From a bacterium (GTDB taxonomy: Bacteria; Patescibacteriota; Microgenomatia; UBA8517), in the NCBI GenBank assembly GCA_021824385.1, contig JAKAKU010000061.1, positions 1 to 6,596 on the forward strand: a stretch of 6,596 nt of DNA, read 5' to 3'. The position numbers and the translations under genes were made by a program. This document shows, piece by piece, positions 1-5,146 of the stretch. The notes below the pieces were generated by a model, which saw nothing but the letters and a program-made list of their open reading frames with translations, had not been told where the DNA came from and searched no databases. Numbering within the stretch: position 1 is the stretch's first letter; each line of letters opens with the position of its first letter.

Positions 1-66
1 CATCCTGAATATATTTCCAGACCCCTTACTCCTCACCCTGTCTTTATGGGTTTCATAAACTCTCTT

Positions 67-103
67 AAAAAATAAGAGGTGTTTTATTAAAAAAACACCC
101 CTT
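67..103 (-). terminator. Rho-independent terminator of the secreted-protein gene
   Basis: Read on the minus strand, a 12-bp stem (AAGGGGTGTTTT with AAAACACCTCTT, positions 103-92 and 85-74) with a 6-nt loop is followed by ATTTTTT (73-67). One stem pair is G-U on the minus strand but would be A-C on the plus strand, which fixes the orientation. It starts about 10 bp after the stop codon at 113-115. The rest of positions 1-112 shows no gene. Confidence 0.88.
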
Positions 104-112
104 AAAACCTTC

Positions 113-757
113 TTAGCATTCAAAGTTCATGTCATGAAAGGCTTTGCCATTTACAAACGTAAGCTTTGAAAGCCACCATTCGCGGTAGTCAGTTGGAGCA
201 CCCGAAGTGTTCGGAGCACCTGCCGACCGTGCAACTTCTACATTCAATACAACATGGTGAATGATTCCGACCTTCTCGTTTTCATACGTAGCAAGACCCC
301 ATTCAACCGCAGTTTTAAATCCTAACTCTGCAACTTCACCTTTGTAGCATATTGCCGCAAACATGTGCCTTGGATTGGCACAGTCGGCAACTACAAATGG
401 ACCGTCCCAATTGTGATCGGGGCGCTTGAGCCAAACTGTTTCCCCAATATCACTACAACTCATGAGAGCGATACCATCTTTGAATGGTGACAAGTCGATA
501 TTGTTGACGACTGCCGTATCTTCCATCCGATGAGGATTTACCCACGTTACATCTCCTTTCACATAGTCTGGCATTTTTCGCTGAGCCGACTCAGGGGTGA
601 TTAAACTTGGATAAAAATATCCGTATTTATCACAGTATCCGTATTCAAGAAGCTCCTTTGGAGAACTATCTCGGACAAGACTCCCACATTCTGAGGCCGA
701 AATTGGGCTCGAAGCGAGTAATACCAAAAATGTACAGGCTACAATGACTTTACTCAA
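113..757 (-). CDS. Secreted cysteine-rich protein, possible double-psi beta-barrel domain
   Basis: This is a 214-residue exported protein. Residues 1-21 form a typical signal peptide: Lys3, a hydrophobic core VIVACTFLVLLA, and a likely cut after SPISA. The mature part has six cysteines (24, 42, 101, 126, 137, 214), enough for three disulfides. The segment from about 93 to 155, with GETVWLKRPD, WDGPFVVADC (117-126) and TAVEWGLA near 149-156, recalls extracellular double-psi beta-barrel proteins of the RlpA/MltA fold. That resemblance is from memory and remains tentative; no catalytic residue can be named. The start is TTG (757-755), chosen because AAGGAG lies 7 nt upstream and the signal peptide begins there. 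It has its own promoter in the gap after alkD and a strong terminator behind it, so it can be a one-gene unit. It may act in the cell envelope; the substrate is unknown. Confidence 0.8.
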   Translation of the reverse strand: MSKVIVACTFLVLLASSPISASECGSLVRDSSPKELLEYGYCDKYGYFYPSLITPESAQRKMPDYVKGDVTWVNPHRMEDTAVVNNIDLSPFKDGIALMSCSDIGETVWLKRPDHNWDGPFVVADCANPRHMFAAICYKGEVAELGFKTAVEWGLATYENEKVGIIHHVVLNVEVARSAGAPNTSGAPTDYREWWLSKLTFVNGKAFHDMNFEC

Positions 758-786
758 TCTGATACTCCTTATCTTATGGACGTTAC

Positions 787-815
787 AGTGTATGGGGTAA
801 TGAGAAGTATTTCAA
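787..815 (-). promoter_or_regulatory. Sigma70-type promoter for the secreted-protein gene
   Basis: On the minus strand, TTGAAA (815-810) is followed by a 17-bp spacer and TACACT (792-787). The -35 box matches 5 of 6 consensus bases and the -10 box 4 of 6. Transcription would start near 780 and give a leader of about 22 nt carrying AAGGAG ahead of the TTG start at 757. The -35 box begins 8 bp after the alkD stop, so the gene need not rely on alkD read-through. Confidence 0.6.
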
Positions 816-823
816 CCCAGCAG

Positions 824-1519
824 TTATTGTGAAAGATAGTTTTTGCGCTGTTTTTCGGGCAACTTTTCAACTGCAGCACGAAGCATTGTTTTGGGCATTG
901 AAGGAGCCTTTTTATCTAAAAACTTAATCAGTTTCGCGCGGTCTACCTCTCCTGCTTCCTTGAGCATCCAACCCACTGCTTTTTGAATTAAATCATGTGA
1001 ATCATGGAGCAAAATTTCAGCTACCTTGTAGGTCTCTTTTAAACTTCCCCGCTTTATATACGCAAGTGTTGCAACCATTGCCGTTCGTTTTTCCCATATA
1101 TCTTTTGATTGTGCAAATTTATATAGAATTTTTTCAGGGTGAGTTTGCACATATTCACCCATAATTTTGTATGAAACGGTATCCACAAGATCCCAATTGT
1201 TGATAAAGTGCATGTGCTCCAAATAAAACTCATAAATTTCCTCTTGCTTCTTGGGTTCAGCCACTTCAAATTGGGAAACCAATATAAGTAGTGCTGTAAG
1301 GCGCATTTCGTGCCAGGGGGAATGGAGAACTTTTTCTATGTCTTCGATAGCGAGATCTTTAAACTTTTTGGCAACTTTCCTGCAATTTGGGACAGTTACG
1401 CCCAAAAAACGGTCGCCTTCACCATAGCCACCTTCTTGAGATTGGAAAAATTGAGGATAAAAATCGCGCTTCTTTACATCAACATATTTCTGAAGTTCCG
1501 AGAGTACTTCTTCTTTCAC
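824..1519 (-). CDS. alkD: DNA alkylation repair protein, AlkD-type DNA glycosylase
   Basis: A 231-residue all-helical HEAT-like repeat protein of the AlkD family (usual length about 225-240), which removes N3- and N7-alkylated purines from DNA without flipping the base. Visible family marks are LGVTVPNCRKVAK (39-51), the NNWDLVD core (107-113), WEKRTAMVA (142-150), AVGWMLKEAG (181-190) and KTMLRAAVEKLP near the C-terminus. Trp109 and Asp113 fall at the same numbers as the DNA-contacting Trp and catalytic Asp of Bacillus cereus AlkD; Arg145 and Trp184 match its Arg148 and Trp187 region. The start is GTG at 1519-1517. No Shine-Dalgarno precedes it, but TATAAT ends only 6 nt upstream, so the mRNA is probably leaderless. 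The gene is divergent from the exonuclease/GIY-YIG gene, forming a repair-gene pair. The family call is firm; activity is inferred from intact motifs. Confidence 0.95.
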   Translation of the reverse strand: MKEEVLSELQKYVDVKKRDFYPQFFQSQEGGYGEGDRFLGVTVPNCRKVAKKFKDLAIEDIEKVLHSPWHEMRLTALLILVSQFEVAEPKKQEEIYEFYLEHMHFINNWDLVDTVSYKIMGEYVQTHPEKILYKFAQSKDIWEKRTAMVATLAYIKRGSLKETYKVAEILLHDSHDLIQKAVGWMLKEAGEVDRAKLIKFLDKKAPSMPKTMLRAAVEKLPEKQRKNYLSQ

Positions 1520-1525
1520 ACAAGT

Positions 1526-1535
1526 ATTATATACT
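1526..1535. promoter_or_regulatory. Bidirectional promoter with overlapping -10 boxes (alkD / exonuclease gene)
   Basis: The near-symmetric stretch AGTATTATATACT (1523-1535) contains TATAAT on the minus strand (1531-1526) and TATACT on the plus strand (1530-1535), overlapping by 2 bp. The minus box ends 6 nt before the alkD GTG; the plus box ends 10 nt before the exonuclease ATG at 1546. Neither gene has a Shine-Dalgarno in this 26-bp gap, so both transcripts would start at or within a few bases of their start codons. No convincing -35 box is visible for either direction. Confidence 0.6.
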
Positions 1536-1545
1536 ATTTTCTACC

Positions 1546-2982
1546 ATGAAGTTCGGCCAATATTCAGTTTTTGCTTTTGTTGATGTAGAAACCACTGGGG
1601 TAAGTGCCAGTGGAGACCGTGTTTTGGAAGTGGGAATTATCCGCGTTGAAAATGGAAAAGTAGTTAAAAAGTTAAGCTCCCTTCTCGACCCCGATTCTCA
1701 TGTTCCGCCAGAAATTACCCAAATTACGGGCATAACAGACGACGATATTTTGGATGCCCCTCATTTTAGTGACATTGTAGAAGAGATTGAGGAGCTCCTC
1801 GAAGGAGCTGTGTTTGTGGCCCACAATGCCCGATTTGATTATGCATTTCTGAAACATGAATTTCGTCGGCTCGGACTGCCCTTCAATTACAAAACACTCG
1901 ACACCGTAAAACTATCGAGAAAGCTATTTCCACAGCTTCCGCGCCACAATCTCGATGCACTCATTGAGCTTCTACAGGTAAAAATTGAACATCGACACCG
2001 CGCATACGATGACGCTCTGGTTCTCTATGATTTTTTAAAACATGCACATACGTCATTTGAATCAGAGTATTTAACTGCTGTTATTTTGGACTTTTTAAAA
2101 ACTCCGAATCTTCCGGTGCAACTCACGAAAGACTCTATGGAAAAATTGCCGCAAGGGCCAGGAGTGTATTTTATGTATGACAAAACGGACGCGCTTTTGT
2201 ACGTAGGGAAAAGTGTTGATATTCAATCTCGCGTACTGTCACATTTTTATAACGATTTTGATAGTAACACCGATCTTCTTTTGGCTCGAGAAGTGTTCCG
2301 TGTCGAAGCCCACGAAACTGCAGGAGACCTCGGAGCAAGCATTTTGGAGTCTTCCATGATCAAAACACACTTTCCGATTCACAATCGGCTTCTCCGGTCT
2401 CATGGAGAATTGTTGGCACTCATACAAACCGAGAAAAATGGCTATTACACCGTAGCCCAAAAACCAATTTCAGAAGTTGACCCGGCAAATCACCACGATA
2501 TTTTGGGAGTATTTGTAAGTAAAAAACAGCTCACCGTAAAACTTACCGAAATCGCAAAGGAATATAAACTGTGTATGAAACTCTTGGGAATCGAAAAAGG
2601 GAAGGGTGCCTGTTTTGGCTCTCAAATAGAAACGTGTAATGGCGCGTGTACCGGGCTTGAGCCTGCTTTTAAATACAATGTGCGCTTCATTGAAGCATTT
2701 GCCAATGCACGCGTACCAGTATGGCCTTTTCCGGGGCCTATTGGCATTCATGAAAAGTTTGAAGAAACAGAAGAGCTGCATATTATCAATAACTGGACCT
2801 ATTTGGGTTCTGTTCACGAGCATAGTGAGAAAGATATTGAAGAAGTTCTAAAAAAAGCAGTGCCATTTAACTGGGACAACTACAAAATTATTCGTCGTTT
2901 TGTAAAAAAGCACGCAAAACAAAATACTATTTTGGATCTTTCGAATCATATCGCTCATTCATCTCCCAGAGAGCCACTATAA
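1546..2982 (+). CDS. DnaQ-like exonuclease fused to a UvrC/Cho-like GIY-YIG nuclease
   Basis: A 478-residue two-nuclease fusion. Residues 8-170 are a DEDDh 3'-5' exonuclease like the DNA polymerase III epsilon subunit: FVDVETTG (Asp13, Glu15), VAHNARFD (Asp98) and HRAYDD (His151, Asp156). Residues 200-283 are a GIY-YIG domain like the N-terminal half of UvrC and Cho: GPGVYFMYD, LYVGKS (218-223), Arg229 and the metal-site Glu268 in SILESSMIK. A four-cysteine cluster follows (343, 356, 364, 368), as in UvrC-type proteins. The remaining C-terminus has no recognised domain, and the UvrC RNase H-like half is absent. This architecture is known in several phyla and is usually linked to DNA repair; it is probably not the replicative proofreading subunit. 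ATG 1546 was chosen because the preceding 53 codons of open frame lie over the alkD 5' end and the shared promoter, and the exonuclease fold begins immediately afterwards. The 3' end overlaps the convergent gene by 56 bp. Confidence 0.92.
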   Translation: MKFGQYSVFAFVDVETTGVSASGDRVLEVGIIRVENGKVVKKLSSLLDPDSHVPPEITQITGITDDDILDAPHFSDIVEEIEELLEGAVFVAHNARFDYAFLKHEFRRLGLPFNYKTLDTVKLSRKLFPQLPRHNLDALIELLQVKIEHRHRAYDDALVLYDFLKHAHTSFESEYLTAVILDFLKTPNLPVQLTKDSMEKLPQGPGVYFMYDKTDALLYVGKSVDIQSRVLSHFYNDFDSNTDLLLAREVFRVEAHETAGDLGASILESSMIKTHFPIHNRLLRSHGELLALIQTEKNGYYTVAQKPISEVDPANHHDILGVFVSKKQLTVKLTEIAKEYKLCMKLLGIEKGKGACFGSQIETCNGACTGLEPAFKYNVRFIEAFANARVPVWPFPGPIGIHEKFEETEELHIINNWTYLGSVHEHSEKDIEEVLKKAVPFNWDNYKIIRRFVKKHAKQNTILDLSNHIAHSSPREPL

Positions 2983-4000
2983 ACAGAGACTCGCTCCAGC
3001 CAAGTGGAGTGTTGGCATTAAATTCATTGGAATTACTAAAGTAGAGCTCCGGCAATCCTTTTTCGGTATCAATATCTATAAGTTGATCGAGAAATTTTTT
3101 AGCTTTTTCAAAGTTGCCCATTTTTTCGTAGATGATGGCAAGCCATGCGAGACCAAATGTCCATTCAGCTTCCTCACTTACTTCGTCTTCATTTTTGTTG
3201 TAATACTTGTCTCCTTTGTAGCGAATAACGCCGCGTTTTCTGAGTAAATGATACTCGGTGTGCTCAAGTATTTGATCACGCTCAGCTGCGGTTACCACAT
3301 TGTACGGCCAGATTAAGGAAAGAAGTGACAAATCAACAAACTTTCCCGTCGACTCTCGTGGAAGGAGTTTCCTGAGTGCCGCTTCCCCCTTTTCTATAAG
3401 CTCCGGGTCTACATGCACCCCAAAGGTACGCCGAACAGACTTAAGGCCAGCCACACATGCGCCTATGGAGCTTGAATGCACTTCCTCGCCTTCCTCCCAC
3501 ATACCACTGTCGGGATCATGATAGTACTCAATTGAGTCCAAATATTGAATAAGCTTGTTTACAATTCTCAAATCATCCTCAGTGACAAGAATAGAATTGC
3601 GCACCCTTTTTTCAAGCTCCCCTATTCGGTACAGCATACAGCCCACTGCATCGTTTTGTTTATTTCCCCAATCCTCCCAAAATTCGTCAAACGTTTCTGG
3701 GTGAAATCGCGCATGAATATATTGGTAACTTTTTTCCGGTTTGTGCTCAATTGCCCAATCTATTTTTTGCTCGTGCTTTAAGAATATTTGCAGTATTGCC
3801 TTCGACGTTTTGAGTACCGTTTCCCAATCACCAATTATTTCAAAGGCAATTGTTTCGTAAAAATTGTCGCGGAGCCAACTTTTGTCATACCCCGTTCCTA
3901 CTTCTTTACTGGAAGCGGCAAACAAGCCTGTTTCATATTCTAGCGAAGACAAAATAGAAAGATGCTTTTGGATAAGCTCGTTGTAGGACAGGTGAGACAT
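2927..4000 (-). CDS. GH15 / phosphorylase-kinase-alpha-like (alpha/alpha)6-barrel protein
   Basis: A 357-residue cytoplasmic protein (no signal peptide) related to glycoside hydrolase family 15 and to the glucoamylase-like domain of phosphorylase kinase alpha. Family signatures in order: YETGLFAAS (22-30), SWLRDNFYET (41-50), the substrate-face motif WGNKQNDAVG (111-120), GMWEEGEEVHSSSIGACVAGL (166-186 region), LLPRESTGKFVDLSLLSLIWP around 212-232, and TPLGWSESLFIVALWEM (331-347). Glu169/Glu170 sit where GH15 enzymes carry the general acid. The catalytic base cannot be assigned with confidence; Glu277, Glu279 and Glu337 are candidates. A hydrolytic role on an alpha-glucan or trehalose-like sugar is possible, as is a non-catalytic sugar-binding role. 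ATG 4000 has no Shine-Dalgarno and lies 7 bp after the upstream stop, suggesting translational coupling in a two-gene operon. The 3' 56 bp are antisense to the exonuclease gene. Confidence 0.85.
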   Translation of the reverse strand: MSHLSYNELIQKHLSILSSLEYETGLFAASSKEVGTGYDKSWLRDNFYETIAFEIIGDWETVLKTSKAILQIFLKHEQKIDWAIEHKPEKSYQYIHARFHPETFDEFWEDWGNKQNDAVGCMLYRIGELEKRVRNSILVTEDDLRIVNKLIQYLDSIEYYHDPDSGMWEEGEEVHSSSIGACVAGLKSVRRTFGVHVDPELIEKGEAALRKLLPRESTGKFVDLSLLSLIWPYNVVTAAERDQILEHTEYHLLRKRGVIRYKGDKYYNKNEDEVSEEAEWTFGLAWLAIIYEKMGNFEKAKKFLDQLIDIDTEKGLPELYFSNSNEFNANTPLGWSESLFIVALWEMNERYDSKDPK

Positions 4001-4007
4001 AAAAAGG

Positions 4008-4544
4008 TTATGGGCAATTCAGCTGTTTTTTGCATGTGGCCAATGCGTCTCCTTGAAGATCGTTACATACTTGGCATTCAGGCTTTTTATTTTGTAATGT
4101 ATAGTCGTTGAGCACTTTTTTGCTTGGATAATACAGATTGTCTGCAGGGGGAATAAATGTTTTTTCGTCAATCACAGCCGTTTGGCAAATGAAACTAAAT
4201 TTTCTGGACAAATCGACAACGTCTACTTCACCAGGGGTAATTTGGAGTCCTGCCTTTGAATCGTCTGACCACTGTGTGGCCGAGGATGTAGTGAAAATAA
4301 GATGTGACACTTTACCTGCCTGACGAATATCTGCCTTAACCTGACCTTTTGCCACATACACTTCACCGCCGTAGTTGGCATCATTATTTAAAATACATTT
4401 TTGAGGCGATTCATTTGAGCTTGCAAAATCAAGAAGCGACTTTGTAACCGTGTGAGAGTTGGAACTAAACCGAAGGCCCAGAATAAAAACGAGGGCGATA
4501 AGTATCAGGAGTCCAATTCCAATAAGCAGAAACTTTTTATTCAT
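4008..4544 (-). CDS. Membrane-anchored extracytoplasmic protein with C-terminal cysteine motif
   Basis: A 178-residue protein with an N-terminal membrane anchor (about residues 5-25, hydrophobic, after MNKK) and no lipobox cysteine, so it should stay tethered with its C-terminal part outside the membrane. Six cysteines (50, 120, 157, 160, 171, 177) all lie in the outer part. The pattern Cys50 ... GGEVYVAKGQVKADIR ... WSDDSK (92-97) ... Cys120 ... FIPPADNLYYP resembles small anchored proteins widespread in Patescibacteria, possibly with a LolA/LppX-like beta fold. This is recalled similarity, not a search result. The tail CQVC (157-160) plus Cys171/Cys177 could form disulfides or bind metal. 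AAAGG lies 7 nt before ATG 4544. It is the first gene of an operon with the GH15-like gene 7 bp downstream. Function is unknown. Confidence 0.78.
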   Translation of the reverse strand: MNKKFLLIGIGLLILIALVFILGLRFSSNSHTVTKSLLDFASSNESPQKCILNNDANYGGEVYVAKGQVKADIRQAGKVSHLIFTTSSATQWSDDSKAGLQITPGEVDVVDLSRKFSFICQTAVIDEKTFIPPADNLYYPSKKVLNDYTLQNKKPECQVCNDLQGDALATCKKQLNCP

Positions 4545-4562
4545 GAATAAACCTTTACTCAG

Positions 4563-4590
4563 TCTATATCAGATACAAACAAAACAGCAA
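4563..4590 (-). promoter_or_regulatory. Possible promoter of the anchored-protein/GH15-like operon
   Basis: On the minus strand TTGCTG (4590-4585), a 16-bp spacer and TATAGA (4568-4563) form a weak sigma70-type match about 18 bp upstream of ATG 4544. Each box matches the consensus only in part, and the region is AT-rich, so this is the best candidate rather than a firm call. Confidence 0.35.
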
Positions 4591-4627
4591 CAACGTGCAT
4601 TTGTTGCCTGTGCTACGAGGCTCTTTT

Positions 4628-4636
4628 TGGTATAAT
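4628..4636 (+). promoter_or_regulatory. Extended -10 promoter for the leader/GIY-YIG/tRNA unit
   Basis: TGGTATAAT combines a perfect TATAAT (4631-4636) with the TGn extension (4628-4630), which can compensate for a poor -35; no good -35 is seen 16-18 bp upstream. Transcription would begin near 4643 and give a leader of about 180 nt before the GIY-YIG start at 4823. The same transcript could continue into tRNA-Leu. Confidence 0.55.
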
Positions 4637-4642
4637 ATCCCT

Positions 4643-4822
4643 GTTTCTCGTATTTTGTATTTAACAAAACTACTTTTAGTAGTTTTGAAGAGGAAAAACT
4701 GGCTTAATTTTGAAATTTTACAGAATGTAAAATGAAAAGCGTAAAGCCATGTTGAGACGAGCGCCGGGGTGCCCCGCCTGCAGCGCTTTTGCGCAGCAAT
4801 GCGGGCAGGTGAAATGGGTAAA
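4643..4822 (+). promoter_or_regulatory. Structured 5' leader RNA upstream of the GIY-YIG gene
   Basis: Three consecutive helical elements lie between the extended -10 promoter and the nuclease start. First, a perfect 10-bp hairpin, 4665-4674 with 4678-4687, loop TTT. Second, a nested element: TGGCTT (4700-4705) pairs with AAGCCA (4744-4749), TTTT with AAAA (4708-4711/4735-4738), and ATTTTAC with GTAAAAT (4715-4721/4727-4733). Third, a GC-rich hairpin at 4773-4805. None is followed by a U-tract, so they do not look like terminators. The gap from the anchored-protein start (4544) to here holds divergent promoters and no gene. The third element would be coding if translation began at GTG 4769. 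It is not a riboswitch class I recognise. Confidence 0.45.
4773..4811 (+). repeat. GC-rich hairpin with alternative pairing over the ribosome binding site
   Basis: By hand count 37 of 50 bases in 4761-4810 are G or C, against about 33% GC in the following gene. Fold A pairs CCCGC (4773-4777) with GCGGG (4801-4805), then TGC/GCA (4779-4781/4796-4798), an A-A mismatch and GCGC/GCGC around a TTTT loop; the AGGTG at 4807-4811 stays free. Fold B pairs 4775-4781 (CGCCTGC) with 4805-4811 (GCAGGTG), one G-U included, hiding that AGGTG. The folds exclude each other. It could instead be a dispersed palindromic repeat. Confidence 0.55.
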
Positions 4823-5074
4823 ATGTATTACACTTACGTTTTAAAAAGTTCAAAAGATAATGAATTGTATATTGGGTGGACTGTTGACTTAAGTGCTCGA
4901 ATTAAAAAACATAGCAGTGGAAAAGTTTATTCTACGAAGTTTAAATTGCCTATTACTTTGGTTTATTATGAAGCTTGCCTAAGTAAAGAAAAGGCAATAC
5001 AGCGAGAAAAACAATTGAAAACAGGATTTGGGAGAAGATATTTAAAAAATAGATTGAATATGCCGGGGTGCTGA
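4823..5074 (+). CDS. Small free-standing GIY-YIG endonuclease domain protein
   Basis: An 83-residue single-domain protein of the UPF0213/YhbQ-like GIY-YIG group (typically 80-100 residues). Marks are MYYTYVLKS (GIY strand), LYIGWT (15-20, YIG strand), Arg26, His30, the STK signature (37-39), LVYYE (46-50), QREKQLKTGFGRRYLKNR (60-77 region). Glu50 and Glu62 are the acidic residues expected to bind metal. Cellular role in this subgroup is unsettled; nuclease activity is inferred. Start 4823 begins exactly at the domain; ATG 4814 and GTG 4769 are in-frame alternatives, and AGGTG (4807-4811) is 11 nt upstream of 4823. The last codons and the TGA stop lie within the 5' end of tRNA-Leu. Leucine codons are strongly skewed (5 TTG, 3 TTA, 1 CTA of 9) and GC is about 33% over 4861-5040, unlike the flanking genes, suggesting acquisition. 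Confidence 0.88.
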   Translation: MYYTYVLKSSKDNELYIGWTVDLSARIKKHSSGKVYSTKFKLPITLVYYEACLSKEKAIQREKQLKTGFGRRYLKNRLNMPGC

Positions 5075-5146
5075 AATGGTAGACAGCCCAGACTTAAAAT
5101 CTGGTGTCACAATAGTGGCGTGCGGGTTCGAGTCCCGCTCCCGGCA
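5062..5146 (+). tRNA. trnL: tRNA-Leu (anticodon UAA)
   Basis: A class II tRNA of 85 nt. The acceptor arm pairs GCCGGGG (5062-5068) with TCCCGGC (5139-5145), the last pair being G-U; the discriminator is A5146. The anticodon stem CCAGA/TCTGG (5088-5092/5100-5104) holds loop CTTAAAA with anticodon TAA at 5095-5097. The long variable arm folds as GTCAC/GTGGC, and the T arm is GCGGG-TTCGAGT-CCCGC. Bases after the discriminator are CAA, so CCA is not encoded and must be added. Its first 13 bases are also the end of the GIY-YIG gene. A weak internal promoter (TTGAAA at 5015-5020, TATTTA at 5039-5044) could serve it separately. No intron interrupts the anticodon loop. Confidence 0.97.

Noticed and set aside
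1387..1545. N-terminal extension of the exonuclease reading frame by 53 codons
   Set aside because: It lies antisense to the alkD 5' end and across the shared -10 region; the DEDDh domain starts at ATG 1546, where family members begin.
2991..3006. Terminator for the exonuclease gene (CTCCA/TGGAG)
   Set aside because: Only 5 bp, no T-run, and located inside the opposing coding sequence.
1054..3781. Several open frames of 60-117 codons antisense or out of frame within alkD, the exonuclease gene and the GH15-like gene
   Set aside because: They lack family resemblance and start signals and overlap strongly supported genes completely.
4665..4687. Terminator at the perfect 10-bp hairpin
   Set aside because: No T-run follows on the plus strand (AAGAGG) or the minus strand (TTAAATAC), and the stem is AT-rich.
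5062..5146. Group I intron in tRNA-Leu(UAA), suggested by the adjacent GIY-YIG gene
   Set aside because: The anticodon loop is continuous and the tRNA folds fully without an insertion; the nuclease is of the small UPF0213 type, not a typical intron-encoded homing enzyme.
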